Source of the DNA: Spirochaetales bacterium | GTDB taxonomy: Bacteria; Spirochaetota; Spirochaetia; JAFGXN01 | DNA length: 55,950 nt | Direction: 5' to 3' | Assembly: GCA_016936615.1 (NCBI GenBank) | Contig: JAFGXN010000041.1 | Coordinates: 1 to 55,950 of the forward strand | In this document: one piece after another, positions 8,497 to 19,901 of the stretch | Position numbering within the stretch: position 1 is the stretch's first letter | Layout: each line of letters begins with the position of its first letter | Notes under the pieces: model-generated | What the model was told of the DNA's origin: nothing | Seen by the model: only the letters and a program-made list of their open reading frames with translations | Database searches by the model: none | Made by a program: the position numbers and the translations under genes

Positions 8497-11400
8497 ATTT
8501 TATAATAAATTTTTTCTTTTATATATAATATTACTCTTCTCGATTGCTACCCCCATCTTTTCTCAAGATAATTCTAGCGAGCTTGAACAGCTTAAAGATA
8601 CCTATGTTGTAGATATTGATACTGCCTCATATAATCAGTTAGTAGCGTGGTGTAAGGCTTTAGGCATTGATTATTCAGGTAATATCTCTGCCTTGAGGAC
8701 ACGTCTGAAGCGACACTATGAAGTCACAGGTGCTGCTTCTAGTAGCTCAGGATCTGATCAATTAGAGATAAAGCAGGCAGATGCGATAAACTACTATAAA
8801 ATTCAGGAGATTGAAGAAGATTATATTGAATTAGTTGGAAATGTTGAGGTTGTTATGACTGAAGATTCAACTACACATACAATCTCTGCCGATGTTCTTA
8901 TTTTTAATAAAAAGCAAAATTTATTGACTGCAATAGGTAATGTCGTATATAGAAAAAAGCTTGCTTCTGGTTCTGAAGATGTCTTTGTTAGTCAGGTAAT
9001 GAGTTTTGATATACAAAATTGGACTGGAACAATCTTGAAGGGTGTCTCTCGACAAGAGAAGAAATTAGATGATGAAGAGGGCAAGGAGTACAGCGAGGTA
9101 TTTTATTATAGTGGTGATCGAATTATCAAGGGTGAAGGTGAAAATTTAGTTCTTGAAAATGGATTGATCACATCGAGTAATCCTGAAAATCCTTATTATA
9201 GTATAAAAGCAGACAAAATTTGGGTTCTTGGACCTGGAGAGTGGGCGATAAAGAATGCTTTTTTAAGTGTAGGTGAAGTGCCTTTGATTCCTCTTCCATT
9301 TTTGTTAAAGTGGGGAGACCATCTATTTTTTAATCCTGTCTTTGGTGAAGATAGTGATAAGGGTATGTTTATTCAGACCACTACCTATCTATTAGGTGAA
9401 AAAGAAGAAGATCCAGATAATACCTTCTCATTTTTAGATCCAAGTTCTGGTGAAAGTGACAAGAAGAAGAAGCTAGATGGTTTTTTTCTTCGCCCATATG
9501 ATGATGAGGAAGAGACAAAGGAGAAAAAAAACTCTTTGCTAGCTCAGTTTGAAAAAAATAAGGCTAAAATTAAGTTTTTGTTTGATTTCTATTCTGGTAA
9601 AGGATTTATGTTCGGTTTTTCAGGCGATTTGGGTAAGTTTGATATAGATATTACTCCAAAACCCAAAGAGGGAGAGTCCGAAGAGAAGAGTAGTAATACA
9701 AAGAAGAAAACATTGACTATTTCTCAGTTGAATTTTACTGCTGCTTTGGCTGCCTCTATGAATAGTAACTCCTTCTTCTACTACAACGATCCACTGCTTT
9801 TCGGTGATAGAGTCGTTTACTCTCCAATTTGGGAAAAATCTTTCTTTCTCAATCCAATTGCTGCGTTAATCCCTAATGATGACTCTACTGACTCTGAGGC
9901 TGTCCAGAATTTAAAGAACACAAATGTTGAGTTGCCATTTTTGTATTATTTCACAATAAATACAAAATTAAGTTATGAAAAATTCTCGACAGAGATAAAT
10001 ATTGATTATATCGCGGATAGGTTGATTTATAGCAATTTTTTTGAGAAGCGAAAAGAGAATTTCGATTTTAAACAAATTTTCGGACTTAGTGATGAATCTA
10101 CGACATCTGATTTAAGCTTCAAGTCAACAACAGAGTGGTATATTAAGAACTCCTTTTCCTCTAATCTTATCACAAAGGAATTTTTTGCATATCCATATCT
10201 CTCTACGTTTAATTTAAGATCCTTTTCATTAATCATGAATTTTGATAGGTCTAAGATTTATACTAAGAGTTTTACTACATATACAGAGCCAAATGGTGCT
10301 CCTGCAGGTACTCAAACCCAGAGTATAAATTATTTAATGCCGAAAAATTTTGTTATTCCTATAGAATTTAACCTAGCTGGATCTATCTTTGATTTTGAGT
10401 ATGGCAAAAATGGATTTGTTAATAATTTGGAAAATTTACAGCCTAAGAAAAAGAGTGAAGGCGAGGAAAAAGAAGAAGAAAAAAAAGAACCACTCCGTTA
10501 TACTGAAGAAAATTATATGCGTCTGCCATGGGAGAGTCAATCCTCAGATGAAGAAGATAGTTCTGATGAAAATTCCGATTATATTAAACTTTCCGATCCG
10601 ATAAAGGATGATCAGACAAAGAAGACTTTGCTTGAAAAGTATTTTACACAAAGATTGACATGGTCTTTGGATAATATGGTGTTGCGCTTGCAGGGTAACT
10701 ATAATACAGATAGATGGATGACTCCGCAGGATATAGACTTTTCTCTTAAAGATTTTCAAACAATATTTTCTGGTAATTTTTCTTTAAAATATGATGGAGA
10801 TCTTGGTAATGGTTTTTTTACATATAGCAATACTGTAAAACTTGTAGGAAGTTATCAGCATAGGATAGATTTGAGAGATTATGAGGGTAATAATTCCGAT
10901 GGGGCTGAAGGATCTTATACTCAAGCGCAACTGGATGCTGAGAAAGAACAATTTTTTAAAGATCAGCTCAATGATAAAAAAGCTACAAAATTTGATTTAA
11001 CAAATAATTTTACTTTTACTATGAAGCCTTTTAAGTTTTTTCCTTATGTGACAGATACTTTGATCTCTTATAGTATTGGTGCTACTTTAATAAAGTTTTC
11101 ATTTAGTGAAATTCAGAATAAGTTTATTATAGAATCTCCGATAAATAATGAGCTATATGAATATGATCGAAGTTTATTTAGTACTCACAGGCTAAGTTTG
11201 AAGATTCCTTTTACAATTAAAGGTTTACCTCAGTATTATTTGAATACAGATTTTTTTACTTTTTCTTTAGGTCTTGATTCAAATCTACTTTTTAAATCCT
11301 TGAAGGGGGATATTAAGCCATCTTTTAGCTACGATGCAGGACCTGTAGATCAGAGTTTTACATTTACTTTCAGGAAAGACCTACTAAACTCTTCTTCTAC

Positions 11401-12430
11401 GTATGACGCTTTAATTGATGATTATGAATTAGACCGTTTGCAGTCGTGGTATTTGAACGATTTAAGTCTATCTTCGAATGTTGAGTTATTTAATAATTAC
11501 TTCTGTAGCTTTTTTATCGATGATTTAGATTCAAAACTGCTTAGGGACATAGTGAAGGTTTCAAATAAGATAGATTATAATTTCGTTACTGGAAAATTTT
11601 CTAATATAAAGACAGATTTGAGTTTTGATTTTATTGATTTAAAGACTTTTTTTCCTATGGAAAAATCTGAATATCTCTTGACATTAAAACAATCAGTTGG
11701 TTTTTCAAATAAAGAACTAGATACTTTGTATCCAGATTCTGCAAATTTTGAGATCTCACTCTGGAAATTTTCTTTGAGATTTGATGCTGTTCGCGATAAT
11801 GACTATATCTATAATAAAGATTCTTTTAACTTTTCGCGAGATACTGATTCCGAAAAGAGGCTTCGAAGTAGTAAGCTTACAGTAAAGTTTAAATATGATT
11901 ATGTCTCTCCTCCTTTTTGGGAAGATAGAATCAGACTAGGTTTTGGGATTGATACAAGTTACTCTAGTGATTTTTTAAATATCTTATCGAGTTCTCTCAG
12001 TTTTAAGTTTAAGTTTAAGTTTTCTTTATTTAATTATCTAGATGTTTTTATCGAGTCGTGGTCTCAGAATAATGTTCCATATCTGTATACAAAAAGTGGT
12101 GCCGATAAGGTTTCTGAATTAGCGGAGCAGCCTATTGAGGCTCGGGGATTTTTTGAGGATCTATTTCTCTCTATGTCTTTTGATCAAAATGATAGAAAAA
12201 GAGCTTATTTTAAACTTATGTCTATTAAGCTTGGTTTTGTTCATTACTTTGATGATTGGAATTTGAATTTCGTCTATGTTGCTGAGCCATACCCTGAGCC
12301 AGGATCTGATGAAACAAAGTGGAGTAGGAGTTTTGCGTTTTATATAACATGGAAGGGTATTAAACCTATTAAATCGAAGATATCATATCAAACTACTGGT
12401 GATACTGATAAGAAAATTTATATAGAGTAA
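8483..12430 (+). CDS. LptD/OstA-like outer-membrane assembly protein with N-terminal SAP-like segment
   Basis: Signal peptide; OstA/LptA-like segment ([41 protein letters not shown]); very long beta-rich C-terminus; position directly after uvrA. Confidence 0.75.
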   Translation: MIVNRFYNKFFLLYIILLFSIATPIFSQDNSSELEQLKDTYVVDIDTASYNQLVAWCKALGIDYSGNISALRTRLKRHYEVTGAASSSSGSDQLEIKQADAINYYKIQEIEEDYIELVGNVEVVMTEDSTTHTISADVLIFNKKQNLLTAIGNVVYRKKLASGSEDVFVSQVMSFDIQNWTGTILKGVSRQEKKLDDEEGKEYSEVFYYSGDRIIKGEGENLVLENGLITSSNPENPYYSIKADKIWVLGPGEWAIKNAFLSVGEVPLIPLPFLLKWGDHLFFNPVFGEDSDKGMFIQTTTYLLGEKEEDPDNTFSFLDPSSGESDKKKKLDGFFLRPYDDEEETKEKKNSLLAQFEKNKAKIKFLFDFYSGKGFMFGFSGDLGKFDIDITPKPKEGESEEKSSNTKKKTLTISQLNFTAALAASMNSNSFFYYNDPLLFGDRVVYSPIWEKSFFLNPIAALIPNDDSTDSEAVQNLKNTNVELPFLYYFTINTKLSYEKFSTEINIDYIADRLIYSNFFEKRKENFDFKQIFGLSDESTTSDLSFKSTTEWYIKNSFSSNLITKEFFAYPYLSTFNLRSFSLIMNFDRSKIYTKSFTTYTEPNGAPAGTQTQSINYLMPKNFVIPIEFNLAGSIFDFEYGKNGFVNNLENLQPKKKSEGEEKEEEKKEPLRYTEENYMRLPWESQSSDEEDSSDENSDYIKLSDPIKDDQTKKTLLEKYFTQRLTWSLDNMVLRLQGNYNTDRWMTPQDIDFSLKDFQTIFSGNFSLKYDGDLGNGFFTYSNTVKLVGSYQHRIDLRDYEGNNSDGAEGSYTQAQLDAEKEQFFKDQLNDKKATKFDLTNNFTFTMKPFKFFPYVTDTLISYSIGATLIKFSFSEIQNKFIIESPINNELYEYDRSLFSTHRLSLKIPFTIKGLPQYYLNTDFFTFSLGLDSNLLFKSLKGDIKPSFSYDAGPVDQSFTFTFRKDLLNSSSTYDALIDDYELDRLQSWYLNDLSLSSNVELFNNYFCSFFIDDLDSKLLRDIVKVSNKIDYNFVTGKFSNIKTDLSFDFIDLKTFFPMEKSEYLLTLKQSVGFSNKELDTLYPDSANFEISLWKFSLRFDAVRDNDYIYNKDSFNFSRDTDSEKRLRSSKLTVKFKYDYVSPPFWEDRIRLGFGIDTSYSSDFLNILSSSLSFKFKFKFSLFNYLDVFIESWSQNNVPYLYTKSGADKVSELAEQPIEARGFFEDLFLSMSFDQNDRKRAYFKLMSIKLGFVHYFDDWNLNFVYVAEPYPEPGSDETKWSRSFAFYITWKGIKPIKSKISYQTTGDTDKKIYIE

Positions 12431-12438
12431 TAAAGTAC

Positions 12439-12467
12439 TTGACAATTGGAGAATATAAACTTAAATT
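12439..12467 (+). promoter_or_regulatory. Candidate internal promoter for the phoH operon (TTGACA - N16/17 - TTAAAT/TAAATT)
   Basis: Perfect -35 TTGACA at 12439-12444; weaker -10 at about 12461-12467. Confidence 0.4.
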
Positions 12468-13444
12468 TTTTTGAGGTGGTTTTGCGTAAACAACATTTTG
12501 TTATAAAATTAGAAAATCAAGAATTATTGCAAGAGTTATGCGGTGAGAATGATTGTAATATTGATAAGCTAGAGGCCTTATTTGAATCGAAGGTAATTTC
12601 GTATGGAAATGAGATTATTATTGAGACTGATAATCAGCAAAAGCAAGCATTATTCAAGATTCTTATTGATAAGATTGACAATTTATTGATTTTAGGTAAG
12701 CATATAGATAGTGATGTTATTCAAGAGGTCTTTGATCTTGTAATAAAAAGCAGTGATTATCAGAAGACTAAGATTATGAATAACTTTATAGATGTGGGAA
12801 AGTATGGGAAAATTTTTCCTAAGAATCTCTCTCAGTCTGAATATATTGAGGCAATGAATAAATTCAGTCTAGTATTTGGTATTGGTCCTGCAGGAACTGG
12901 AAAGACTTTTTTAGCTGTTGCACACGCTATAAGCTTGATACAGCAGAAGCGATTTAAAAAGTTGGTTATTACAAGGCCTGTTGTTGAAAGTGGGGAAAAT
13001 TTGGGATTTTTACCTGGGGATTTGAACCAGAAGATAGACCCATACCTGAGACCTGTGTATGATGTCTTAGATCTGCTTCTTTCAAAAGAGGAGGCTGCTA
13101 AGTTTGAAGAGAGGAAGGTTATTGAGGCAGCTCCATTAGCATATATGCGTGGAAGAAATTTAAATGACTGTTATGTGATTTTAGATGAGGCTCAGAATGT
13201 GACGAAGTCTCAGATGAAGATGTTTTTGACTAGATTGGGCGAAAATTCCATGACAGTTGTAACGGGAGATCCCTCTCAGATTGATTTAAAAAAATCCTCT
13301 GAATCAGGATTAGTTGAGGTAATGAGGTTTTTAGGAGATATTGATCTTATAAGCTTCCATTATTTTTCTGAAAGTGATGTAATAAGGAGTAAGCTGGTTA
13401 GGCAAATTGTTGATGCTTATGAAAGAAATGCCAAAATTATTTAA
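12446..13444 (+). CDS. phoH: PhoH family protein (ATPase)
   Basis: GPAGTGKTFLAVAHA Walker A, TRPVVESGENLGFLPGDL, VILDEAQN, TGDPSQIDL; real start may be TTG at 12482 preceded by GAGGTGG. Confidence 0.93.
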   Translation: MENINLNFFEVVLRKQHFVIKLENQELLQELCGENDCNIDKLEALFESKVISYGNEIIIETDNQQKQALFKILIDKIDNLLILGKHIDSDVIQEVFDLVIKSSDYQKTKIMNNFIDVGKYGKIFPKNLSQSEYIEAMNKFSLVFGIGPAGTGKTFLAVAHAISLIQQKRFKKLVITRPVVESGENLGFLPGDLNQKIDPYLRPVYDVLDLLLSKEEAAKFEERKVIEAAPLAYMRGRNLNDCYVILDEAQNVTKSQMKMFLTRLGENSMTVVTGDPSQIDLKKSSESGLVEVMRFLGDIDLISFHYFSESDVIRSKLVRQIVDAYERNAKII

Positions 13445-15668
13445 AGGTTTTTTTATAAAAAAATATGAAAACTTTATTTCATTGTCAACTAAGGATAGGG
13501 TAGTTCTAAGTTTATACTATATATTCTTTTTGTTGGCAGTAGTTTTTTTGATTGTGTATAATTCTCTTAATTTTAGACACAATATGTCCACAACAGATTT
13601 GTTTAAGGTTGGGTATAGAGCTCCAGCGAAATTTGAAATTTCCAGAGATTTTGAATTTTTTGATAAAGACCTTACAGATCAAAGAAAAAAAGATGCACTT
13701 GATAAAGTAGAACCTATCTTTGTCTTTAGAGAGGATAAGCGTCAGGAGATGATTGCTGACTTTAGGCAATTTGCGGATTTTATTCTTCCACTTGCTTCAG
13801 AAGATTTAGCTGATGATGTCTATCTATCAAGAGCTAGTCGGAGATTGAATAGCCGGCAAGTTGAGATTGTCCCGCAGCAGGATCTTATCTATTTAAATAC
13901 TCTAAGTACTCGACAGCTAGATGATTTTTTGAAGACTATTGAGTCGAATATTGATAAAGTCTCAAATATTCCTTTAGTCAATGATGATAGAATTTTACAA
14001 CGATTCACAACTTCGAATATCTCTATTTATAAAAGGAATAGTGGAAATGTCGAAAGATTCTTTATTGATATGTCTAAGCACTCTCAAGGCAGTAATATTG
14101 ATTCTGAGATAAATAAGGTTATCGCCTCGTTAGGTTCGTTGCGGTTTTCTAAAGATATTATTTTTAATTTTACAAAGGCCTTTATTGTTGCTAATACTTT
14201 TTTCAGCGATGACGAGACCAAGAAGGCTAAGGATTCTGCAATGGCTGAGGTTGTTGAGGAGAAGAAATTTTTTCCTGCTGATACTGTTATTGTTAATGAG
14301 AATGAGATAGTTACCGAGCGGCATAGGCAGGTTATTGATTCTTACAATAAATTTCTTGTTGGTCAGGCTAATTTAATAAATGTTCTTGGGTTAATTTTTG
14401 CAGCTGTGTTGATAGGTGTTTCACTAAAGCTTATTTTTCGACCCTCTTTGCTGAAGGTTCGCTTGAAGATCTCTGATAGGATTATTCTTCTTTTTTCCGG
14501 ATATCTCATTTTAATTCCTGCTGTAATTACTTCTCATTACGGTCTTGCTGCGCCATGGATGCAGTCTGTATACTTTATTCCATTTATCATAAGTGTTCTG
14601 CTCGTTACAATCTTGATAAACTCGCTTTCGGCAATATTCTTTATAATTATTTTGGCATTAGTTAATCTTATTTTTCTTGGAGTAAATGATACTTTCTTGA
14701 TTTACATGATCTATATTGGTGTTGTCTCTGCTATCTTTGCTGGTGGTGTAGAGAGTCCTACGCAATTAATGAAGGTTATGGTGAAGATATTAATTGCATC
14801 TCTTAGTTATGTCATTATTTTAAGCTTTTTTGAGAATTTAGCGCCACTGAAGATTCTTATTCTCTGCGCTATAATCACCTTGAATGTCTTTGCTAGTGTC
14901 TTGATGACTATGGGGTTTGTCCATTTCTTAGAGATTATCTTTAACCTAGCAACTCCGTTTAGGTTGATGGAGCTTGCAAATACTAATCTTCCGATTTTTA
15001 AGCAGATGTTTACCCTCGCACCTGGAACATATTCACATAGCATGCATGTGGCTCACCTTGCCGAGTCTGGGTGTCGGGAGATTGGTGCTAATGGCTTATT
15101 GGCGAGAGTTGGTAGTTATTACCATGATATTGGAAAGATTGATCAGGCTGAATATTTTGTTGAGAATCAGAATTTGTCGAACAAACATGATGATTTGAGG
15201 CCAGAGTTGTCTGTTGCAGTTATCAAATCTCATGTTAAGAAAGGTGTAGAGAAGGCTAAAGAGATTAAGTTGCCTGATGAGGTTATCGATATTATTGAAC
15301 AACACCATGGGAATGGAATTATCTTGTATTTCTATGCTAGAGCAATAAATGGATTAGACAAGGATAAGAATACAATCTTGAGTGATGATTATCGTTATAA
15401 GACTCCTCTTCCTCAATCTCGTGAGGCTGCAGTAGTTATGCTTGCAGATTGTGTAGAGGCTGCATCTCGTACATTGAAAAATCCTACAATTAGCCAGCTG
15501 GAAAAATTTGTCTGGAAGATTATGACTGATAAATTTGATAATATGCAGCTGAGTGAGACAGCTATAAATTTTAAAGAGCTTGAGGCGGTAAAAAATGTCT
15601 TTGTTAAGATTTTAGCCGGAAATATGCATTCTAGGATTGCATATCCAGAGGAGACAAAGGGTGAATAG
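13407..15668 (+). CDS. 7TM-HD family membrane protein, PgpH-like cyclic-di-AMP phosphodiesterase
   Basis: N-terminal extracytoplasmic 7TMR-HDED-like region, multiple TM segments, HD motif (HSMHVAHLAE...YYHDIGKI...QHHGNGI). Confidence 0.9.
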   Translation: MLMLMKEMPKLFKGFFIKKYENFISLSTKDRVVLSLYYIFFLLAVVFLIVYNSLNFRHNMSTTDLFKVGYRAPAKFEISRDFEFFDKDLTDQRKKDALDKVEPIFVFREDKRQEMIADFRQFADFILPLASEDLADDVYLSRASRRLNSRQVEIVPQQDLIYLNTLSTRQLDDFLKTIESNIDKVSNIPLVNDDRILQRFTTSNISIYKRNSGNVERFFIDMSKHSQGSNIDSEINKVIASLGSLRFSKDIIFNFTKAFIVANTFFSDDETKKAKDSAMAEVVEEKKFFPADTVIVNENEIVTERHRQVIDSYNKFLVGQANLINVLGLIFAAVLIGVSLKLIFRPSLLKVRLKISDRIILLFSGYLILIPAVITSHYGLAAPWMQSVYFIPFIISVLLVTILINSLSAIFFIIILALVNLIFLGVNDTFLIYMIYIGVVSAIFAGGVESPTQLMKVMVKILIASLSYVIILSFFENLAPLKILILCAIITLNVFASVLMTMGFVHFLEIIFNLATPFRLMELANTNLPIFKQMFTLAPGTYSHSMHVAHLAESGCREIGANGLLARVGSYYHDIGKIDQAEYFVENQNLSNKHDDLRPELSVAVIKSHVKKGVEKAKEIKLPDEVIDIIEQHHGNGIILYFYARAINGLDKDKNTILSDDYRYKTPLPQSREAAVVMLADCVEAASRTLKNPTISQLEKFVWKIMTDKFDNMQLSETAINFKELEAVKNVFVKILAGNMHSRIAYPEETKGE

Positions 15669-16101
15669 TATTGATGTATCTTTTATCGACTATGAAGAGG
15701 ATTTTTATTCAGAAGAAGAGATCCAGAAACTTTCTGAAAAAGTCCTTAGACAATTAGGAATTGATAACTGGGAGCTTTCGATTTTGATTACAAGTTCTGC
15801 ATACATTCAGGAGTTGAATAAAAATTATCGAGGGATTGATGCAGCAACTGATGTCCTCTCTTTTGAGCAGGAGAGGTTTTTTTCTTCGGATATATATTAT
15901 GCTGGGGATCTAGTTCTTTCTCCAGCAGAAATTAAACAAAATACTGTTGAATTTGGTGTAGAATTTGATGACGAGTTTTTGAGATTGTTAATTCATGGAA
16001 TTCTTCATCTGTCTGGGATGTCTCATAAAGGATATGAACCAGATCAAGAGATGTTGATAAAGCAAGAAGAAATTTTAACTAAAATTAAGGGGAATATTTA
16101 A
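15661..16101 (+). CDS. ybeY: Endoribonuclease YbeY
   Basis: RGIDAATDVLSFEQE, YAGDLVLSP, LLIHGILHLSGMSHKGYEPDQEM (HxxxHLxGxxH); likely GTG start 15661 (tracked ORF begins 15637). Confidence 0.93.
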   Translation: MNSIDVSFIDYEEDFYSEEEIQKLSEKVLRQLGIDNWELSILITSSAYIQELNKNYRGIDAATDVLSFEQERFFSSDIYYAGDLVLSPAEIKQNTVEFGVEFDDEFLRLLIHGILHLSGMSHKGYEPDQEMLIKQEEILTKIKGNI

Positions 16102-16105
16102 TAGA

Positions 16106-16864
16106 ATGGGTTTTTTAAAAAGCATTTTTACAAAAAAATCTGATAGTGACGAGAATTTTCGTAATTTGAATGAGTCTAAGAGAGACATGATAGCTGGTGT
16201 CTATGAACTTGCTACTACGGTGGTAAAAGAGGTTATGGTTCCTCGTATTGATGTTACATTTGTGAATATCGATACTGAATTTGATGATCTAGTTAATACA
16301 ATCGTGGAGTGCGGTTATTCTAGATTTCCAGTATTTGAGGATACAATCGATAATGTCATTGGAATTTTATATGTAAAAGATTTGTTGAAGTATGTTATCC
16401 AGGGACAGAGCATTGATTTGAGAAGTATACTCAGAAAGCCTTATTTTGTACCAGAAAGTAAGAGGATTGACTCTTTGCTTGCTGAGTTCAAAGCCAGGAG
16501 AGTTCATATCGCGATCTCTGTTGATGAATATGGTGGAACATCAGGGATTGTCTGCCTTGAAGATATTATCGAAGAGATTGTCGGCGATATTATGGATGAA
16601 TTTGATAATGAGATGGATGAAATTTTACAGCTTCAAGACAATGTTTTTCTTTGCGATTCACGTGTAAGTATTGAAGATTTAAATAAATTTGTAAAGATTT
16701 CTTTGCCCGAAGAGGAGTTTGATACGCTTGGCGGGTTTGTCTTTGATCTTTTTGGGAAGATTCCAGTAAAATTTGAGAAGGTAAACTATAAAAATATTGA
16801 TTTTATTATTCAGAAAATGGATAATCATAAAATATCAACAATAAAAGTAGTGGTGAATGGTTAA
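16106..16864 (+). CDS. Hemolysin (TlyC/CorC)-family CBS-domain protein
   Basis: VKEVMVPRIDVTFV, two CBS domains, DEYGGTSGIVCLEDIIEEIVGDI motif. Confidence 0.9.
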   Translation: MGFLKSIFTKKSDSDENFRNLNESKRDMIAGVYELATTVVKEVMVPRIDVTFVNIDTEFDDLVNTIVECGYSRFPVFEDTIDNVIGILYVKDLLKYVIQGQSIDLRSILRKPYFVPESKRIDSLLAEFKARRVHIAISVDEYGGTSGIVCLEDIIEEIVGDIMDEFDNEMDEILQLQDNVFLCDSRVSIEDLNKFVKISLPEEEFDTLGGFVFDLFGKIPVKFEKVNYKNIDFIIQKMDNHKISTIKVVVNG

Positions 16865-18830
16865 AAAATGGTTGTTTTCAACATTTCTTGTTTTTATACT
16901 CGTTAATATTTCTGCGCAGACAATGAGCCCGGTAGAGTTGTATAACCAGGGCGCATTACTCGAGGCTGATGGCGACCTATACAAGGCATACGACTTTTAT
17001 CAGAGATCTTTGCAGCTAAATCCTTATTATATTGAACCACTTCTTGGTCTTACTGTGATTTTGTTTAAGATGCAGCAGTATGATCAAGCCCTTGAGTTTG
17101 TTGATAGAGCAATTGCTTTAGATCCTAATGATTGTGAGATTGAGAACCTTAAAGCGAGAATTCTGATCGGGCTAGGTCAATTCAGTGATGCAGAGCAGCT
17201 TTTTGAAAAAGTTCTGAGTGATAATCCCAATAATCTACATGCGAGGCTAGGTCTTGCTGATCTTCAAGCAATCTATGGATCCTATTCTAGTGCTATAAAC
17301 TCTTATAACTCAATTTTAAATGCTTATCCAGAAAATGCTAGAGCACTGATGGCTATAATCCTTGTATATGACAATATTAAAAATTTTCAGGAAGCTGATC
17401 GCTACATAAAAAGAGCAATTGCTGCCTATCCTAATAATAGTTATATAAGAATGCTTGCAGCAAGGCATTATCGAACAAATGGAAGTTATCTTATCGCAGA
17501 AAATCAAGCAAAGTTTGCTTTAAAAATTTCTCAGAATAAGGTTGAGCCTGTTCTTTTACTCTCTAAGATCTATCTTGAACAAGGTTTGTATTATCAGGCA
17601 TTGGAGTTGTTACTTAGTTATGAGACTATTGAAGATTTAGATATTTTATATTTAACTGCTTATGTCTATGGGAAGTTAGAGAATTATTCAAAGGCTGTTC
17701 TATATTATAAGAAAGTCTTAGCTTTAAATCCGGGTGATGAGATATCCAGAATCATGTTAGAAGAGACTGTTAGGCTTCATACCGATTTTAGCTCTGAGCC
17801 ACGGAACGAACTTGCTAATTACCATTTCAAACTTGCAAAAGAGTTTCAAGAGCGAAGTTTTTATCAGAAATCTTTTATTGCAAATAGAAGAGGTCTCTCT
17901 CTTTTGCCTAATTCTCGATTGGGAATTGAAGGATTAGCTACCTATTACAATGTAAATAATTATTTCTCGAGGTATTACCAGAAGATAATTGATTTGAATG
18001 CAATAGATCCTGAGAATATTCATTATAAGGATATTCTTGAGATATATGAGCCAAGAGTCAAGAATTTTGTCTCAACTAGATGGAATATAGATCAGTTCTT
18101 GTTAAATAGAGATAGTGTTCGGGTTAGCATGTTTTTTATAATAAAAAAATTAGATGATTCGCCACACTTTGATTCAAGTTCGCTACTTTTAGAGTATTTT
18201 AGACATGTCTTTACAGGCTATGAAGGTGCTAAAATTGTAAATAGTGTTCATTCTGTTTCAGATTATTCTGAGGCCTTGAGATTAGCGCAAGAGGGTGGGT
18301 CTGAGTATTTTTTCATATTAGACTTTTCTGAAGATAAAAGAGTCTTTTATTCTAGTATGGATATTTATTTCTCTTCAAGTGGCATCTTACTGAAATCTCT
18401 TGTGACCTCTTCTGCTGGTAATAACAGGGTTATTGACTCTTTCAGCATCTTAACTAGGGATTTTTTCTCTTTGATGCCGGTTAGAGGATCTATCTTGAGT
18501 GTTAACTTTGAGAAGGCCTTGATAAATCTCGGTAAGGTTGATGGGCTTAAAGTTGGTGATAAGTTAAATATTATACGGCGTGATTCCTTGTCGTTGAAGG
18601 GTCGGGGCTTTGATTTTGATTATCCAGAGGAAGCCTTAGTTGGTGAGCTAGAAATTATTGCTGTCGATGATTTAGTTGCTGAGGCAAGAATTATTAAGAA
18701 GTTACACTATGATTTTGTAAATGAGCGAGATTTTGTTATTTTGGAAAAAGAGGCAAAAGATCCAGCTTCTGCGTCTGTAAAGCGGCAGACAAATTCAAAT
18801 TTTTTAAAAGATATCCTAAAAATTTATTAA
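16857..18830 (+). CDS. TPR protein with C-terminal FlgT-C-like domain, secreted
   Basis: Signal peptide; multiple TPRs (AYDFYQRSLQLNPYYIEPLLGL...); C-terminal 'ALINLGKVDGLKVGDKLNIIRR'. Confidence 0.8.
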   Translation: MVKKWLFSTFLVFILVNISAQTMSPVELYNQGALLEADGDLYKAYDFYQRSLQLNPYYIEPLLGLTVILFKMQQYDQALEFVDRAIALDPNDCEIENLKARILIGLGQFSDAEQLFEKVLSDNPNNLHARLGLADLQAIYGSYSSAINSYNSILNAYPENARALMAIILVYDNIKNFQEADRYIKRAIAAYPNNSYIRMLAARHYRTNGSYLIAENQAKFALKISQNKVEPVLLLSKIYLEQGLYYQALELLLSYETIEDLDILYLTAYVYGKLENYSKAVLYYKKVLALNPGDEISRIMLEETVRLHTDFSSEPRNELANYHFKLAKEFQERSFYQKSFIANRRGLSLLPNSRLGIEGLATYYNVNNYFSRYYQKIIDLNAIDPENIHYKDILEIYEPRVKNFVSTRWNIDQFLLNRDSVRVSMFFIIKKLDDSPHFDSSSLLLEYFRHVFTGYEGAKIVNSVHSVSDYSEALRLAQEGGSEYFFILDFSEDKRVFYSSMDIYFSSSGILLKSLVTSSAGNNRVIDSFSILTRDFFSLMPVRGSILSVNFEKALINLGKVDGLKVGDKLNIIRRDSLSLKGRGFDFDYPEEALVGELEIIAVDDLVAEARIIKKLHYDFVNERDFVILEKEAKDPASASVKRQTNSNFLKDILKIY

Positions 18831-18880
18831 AATGTCAAATTTTGACTTTTTTCTGCTGTATACTAATCTTAGGAGGCTTT

Positions 18881-19399
18881 ATGGATTTTTGTGCAATTGA
18901 TTTTGAGACAGCAAATTATCAGCGAGATTCTGCTTGCTCTGTAGGAATAGTTAAGGTTGTGGATGGGCAGATTGTGGAGACATTTTACTCTTTGATTAAT
19001 CAAAAAGATCTCTACTTTGTCCCCAAGTTTATAGACATTCATGGCATTTATCCTCGTGATACTGCAAATTCGCCTAGTTTTGCTCAACTTTGGCCAGAAA
19101 TGCAATCTTTTATTGGCTCTTATCCATTGGTTGCCCATAATTCTGGGTTTGATATGGGCGTCTTAGCTGCGATGCTGAAGCAAAGCTCAATCGATTGGGT
19201 CTTGCCGAAATCATTCTGTACATGCAAAGGTGCAAGAAGGACATGGCCTTTTTTGCATAAATACGGATTGTCAGTAGTCTCAAACTACCTGAAGATAGAT
19301 TTAGACCACCACAATGCATTATCAGATGCTCAAGCTGCTGCATTGATTATGTTGGAGATTTTAAAAGAGAGAGGGGGAAACTTAGATGGTATTAGCTAG
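18881..19399 (+). CDS. 3'-5' exonuclease, DNA polymerase III epsilon-like
   Basis: AIDFETANYQRDSACSVG, HNSGFDMGVL, HNALSDAQAAA exonuclease motifs; start ATG 18881 preceded by AGGAGG. Confidence 0.9.
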   Translation: MDFCAIDFETANYQRDSACSVGIVKVVDGQIVETFYSLINQKDLYFVPKFIDIHGIYPRDTANSPSFAQLWPEMQSFIGSYPLVAHNSGFDMGVLAAMLKQSSIDWVLPKSFCTCKGARRTWPFLHKYGLSVVSNYLKIDLDHHNALSDAQAAALIMLEILKERGGNLDGIS

Positions 19400-19838
19400 T
19401 TTGTATGATTTAAAAAAATATAGAAGTTTGATAAAAAATTTCGATTATCTGCAAGGTGTTTTGTCTAAGACAGATTTTGAAGCTATTGAGAAAGGCAAAC
19501 ATGAATTAGATTTTGGCATGTTTTTTATTGTTAGCGAGTATCAGACAAAATCTGCATCAGAATCTTTGCTTGAATTTCATAAGAAGTATATAGATCTTCA
19601 GTTTATTGTTGAGGGCAAGGAGAATATTGGATATGAGCCTATTCTTTCAGATCATCTTGATGAGTATGAGTACAACTCCGATGATGACATCGCCTTTACT
19701 CAGCAGCCTGGCTCTTTTGTCACCTTAAATGAGGATGATTTTGCATTGTTTTTCCCTCATGATGGACATGCACCGTGCCTTCATTCTGATAGTAACCCAA
19801 GATTTGTTAGGAAGGTTGTATTTAAACTGCCTGTTTGA
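19386..19838 (+). CDS. YhcH/YjgK/YiaL family protein
   Basis: EFHKKYIDLQFIVEGKENIGY, FALFFPHDGHAPCL motifs. Confidence 0.9.
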   Translation: MVLASLYDLKKYRSLIKNFDYLQGVLSKTDFEAIEKGKHELDFGMFFIVSEYQTKSASESLLEFHKKYIDLQFIVEGKENIGYEPILSDHLDEYEYNSDDDIAFTQQPGSFVTLNEDDFALFFPHDGHAPCLHSDSNPRFVRKVVFKLPV

Positions 19839-19901
19839 TTTCAAAAAAAGTCTTTAATTTCCTGATATTATGTAATATAATTTAGCATAGTAGAGGTTTT
19901 T

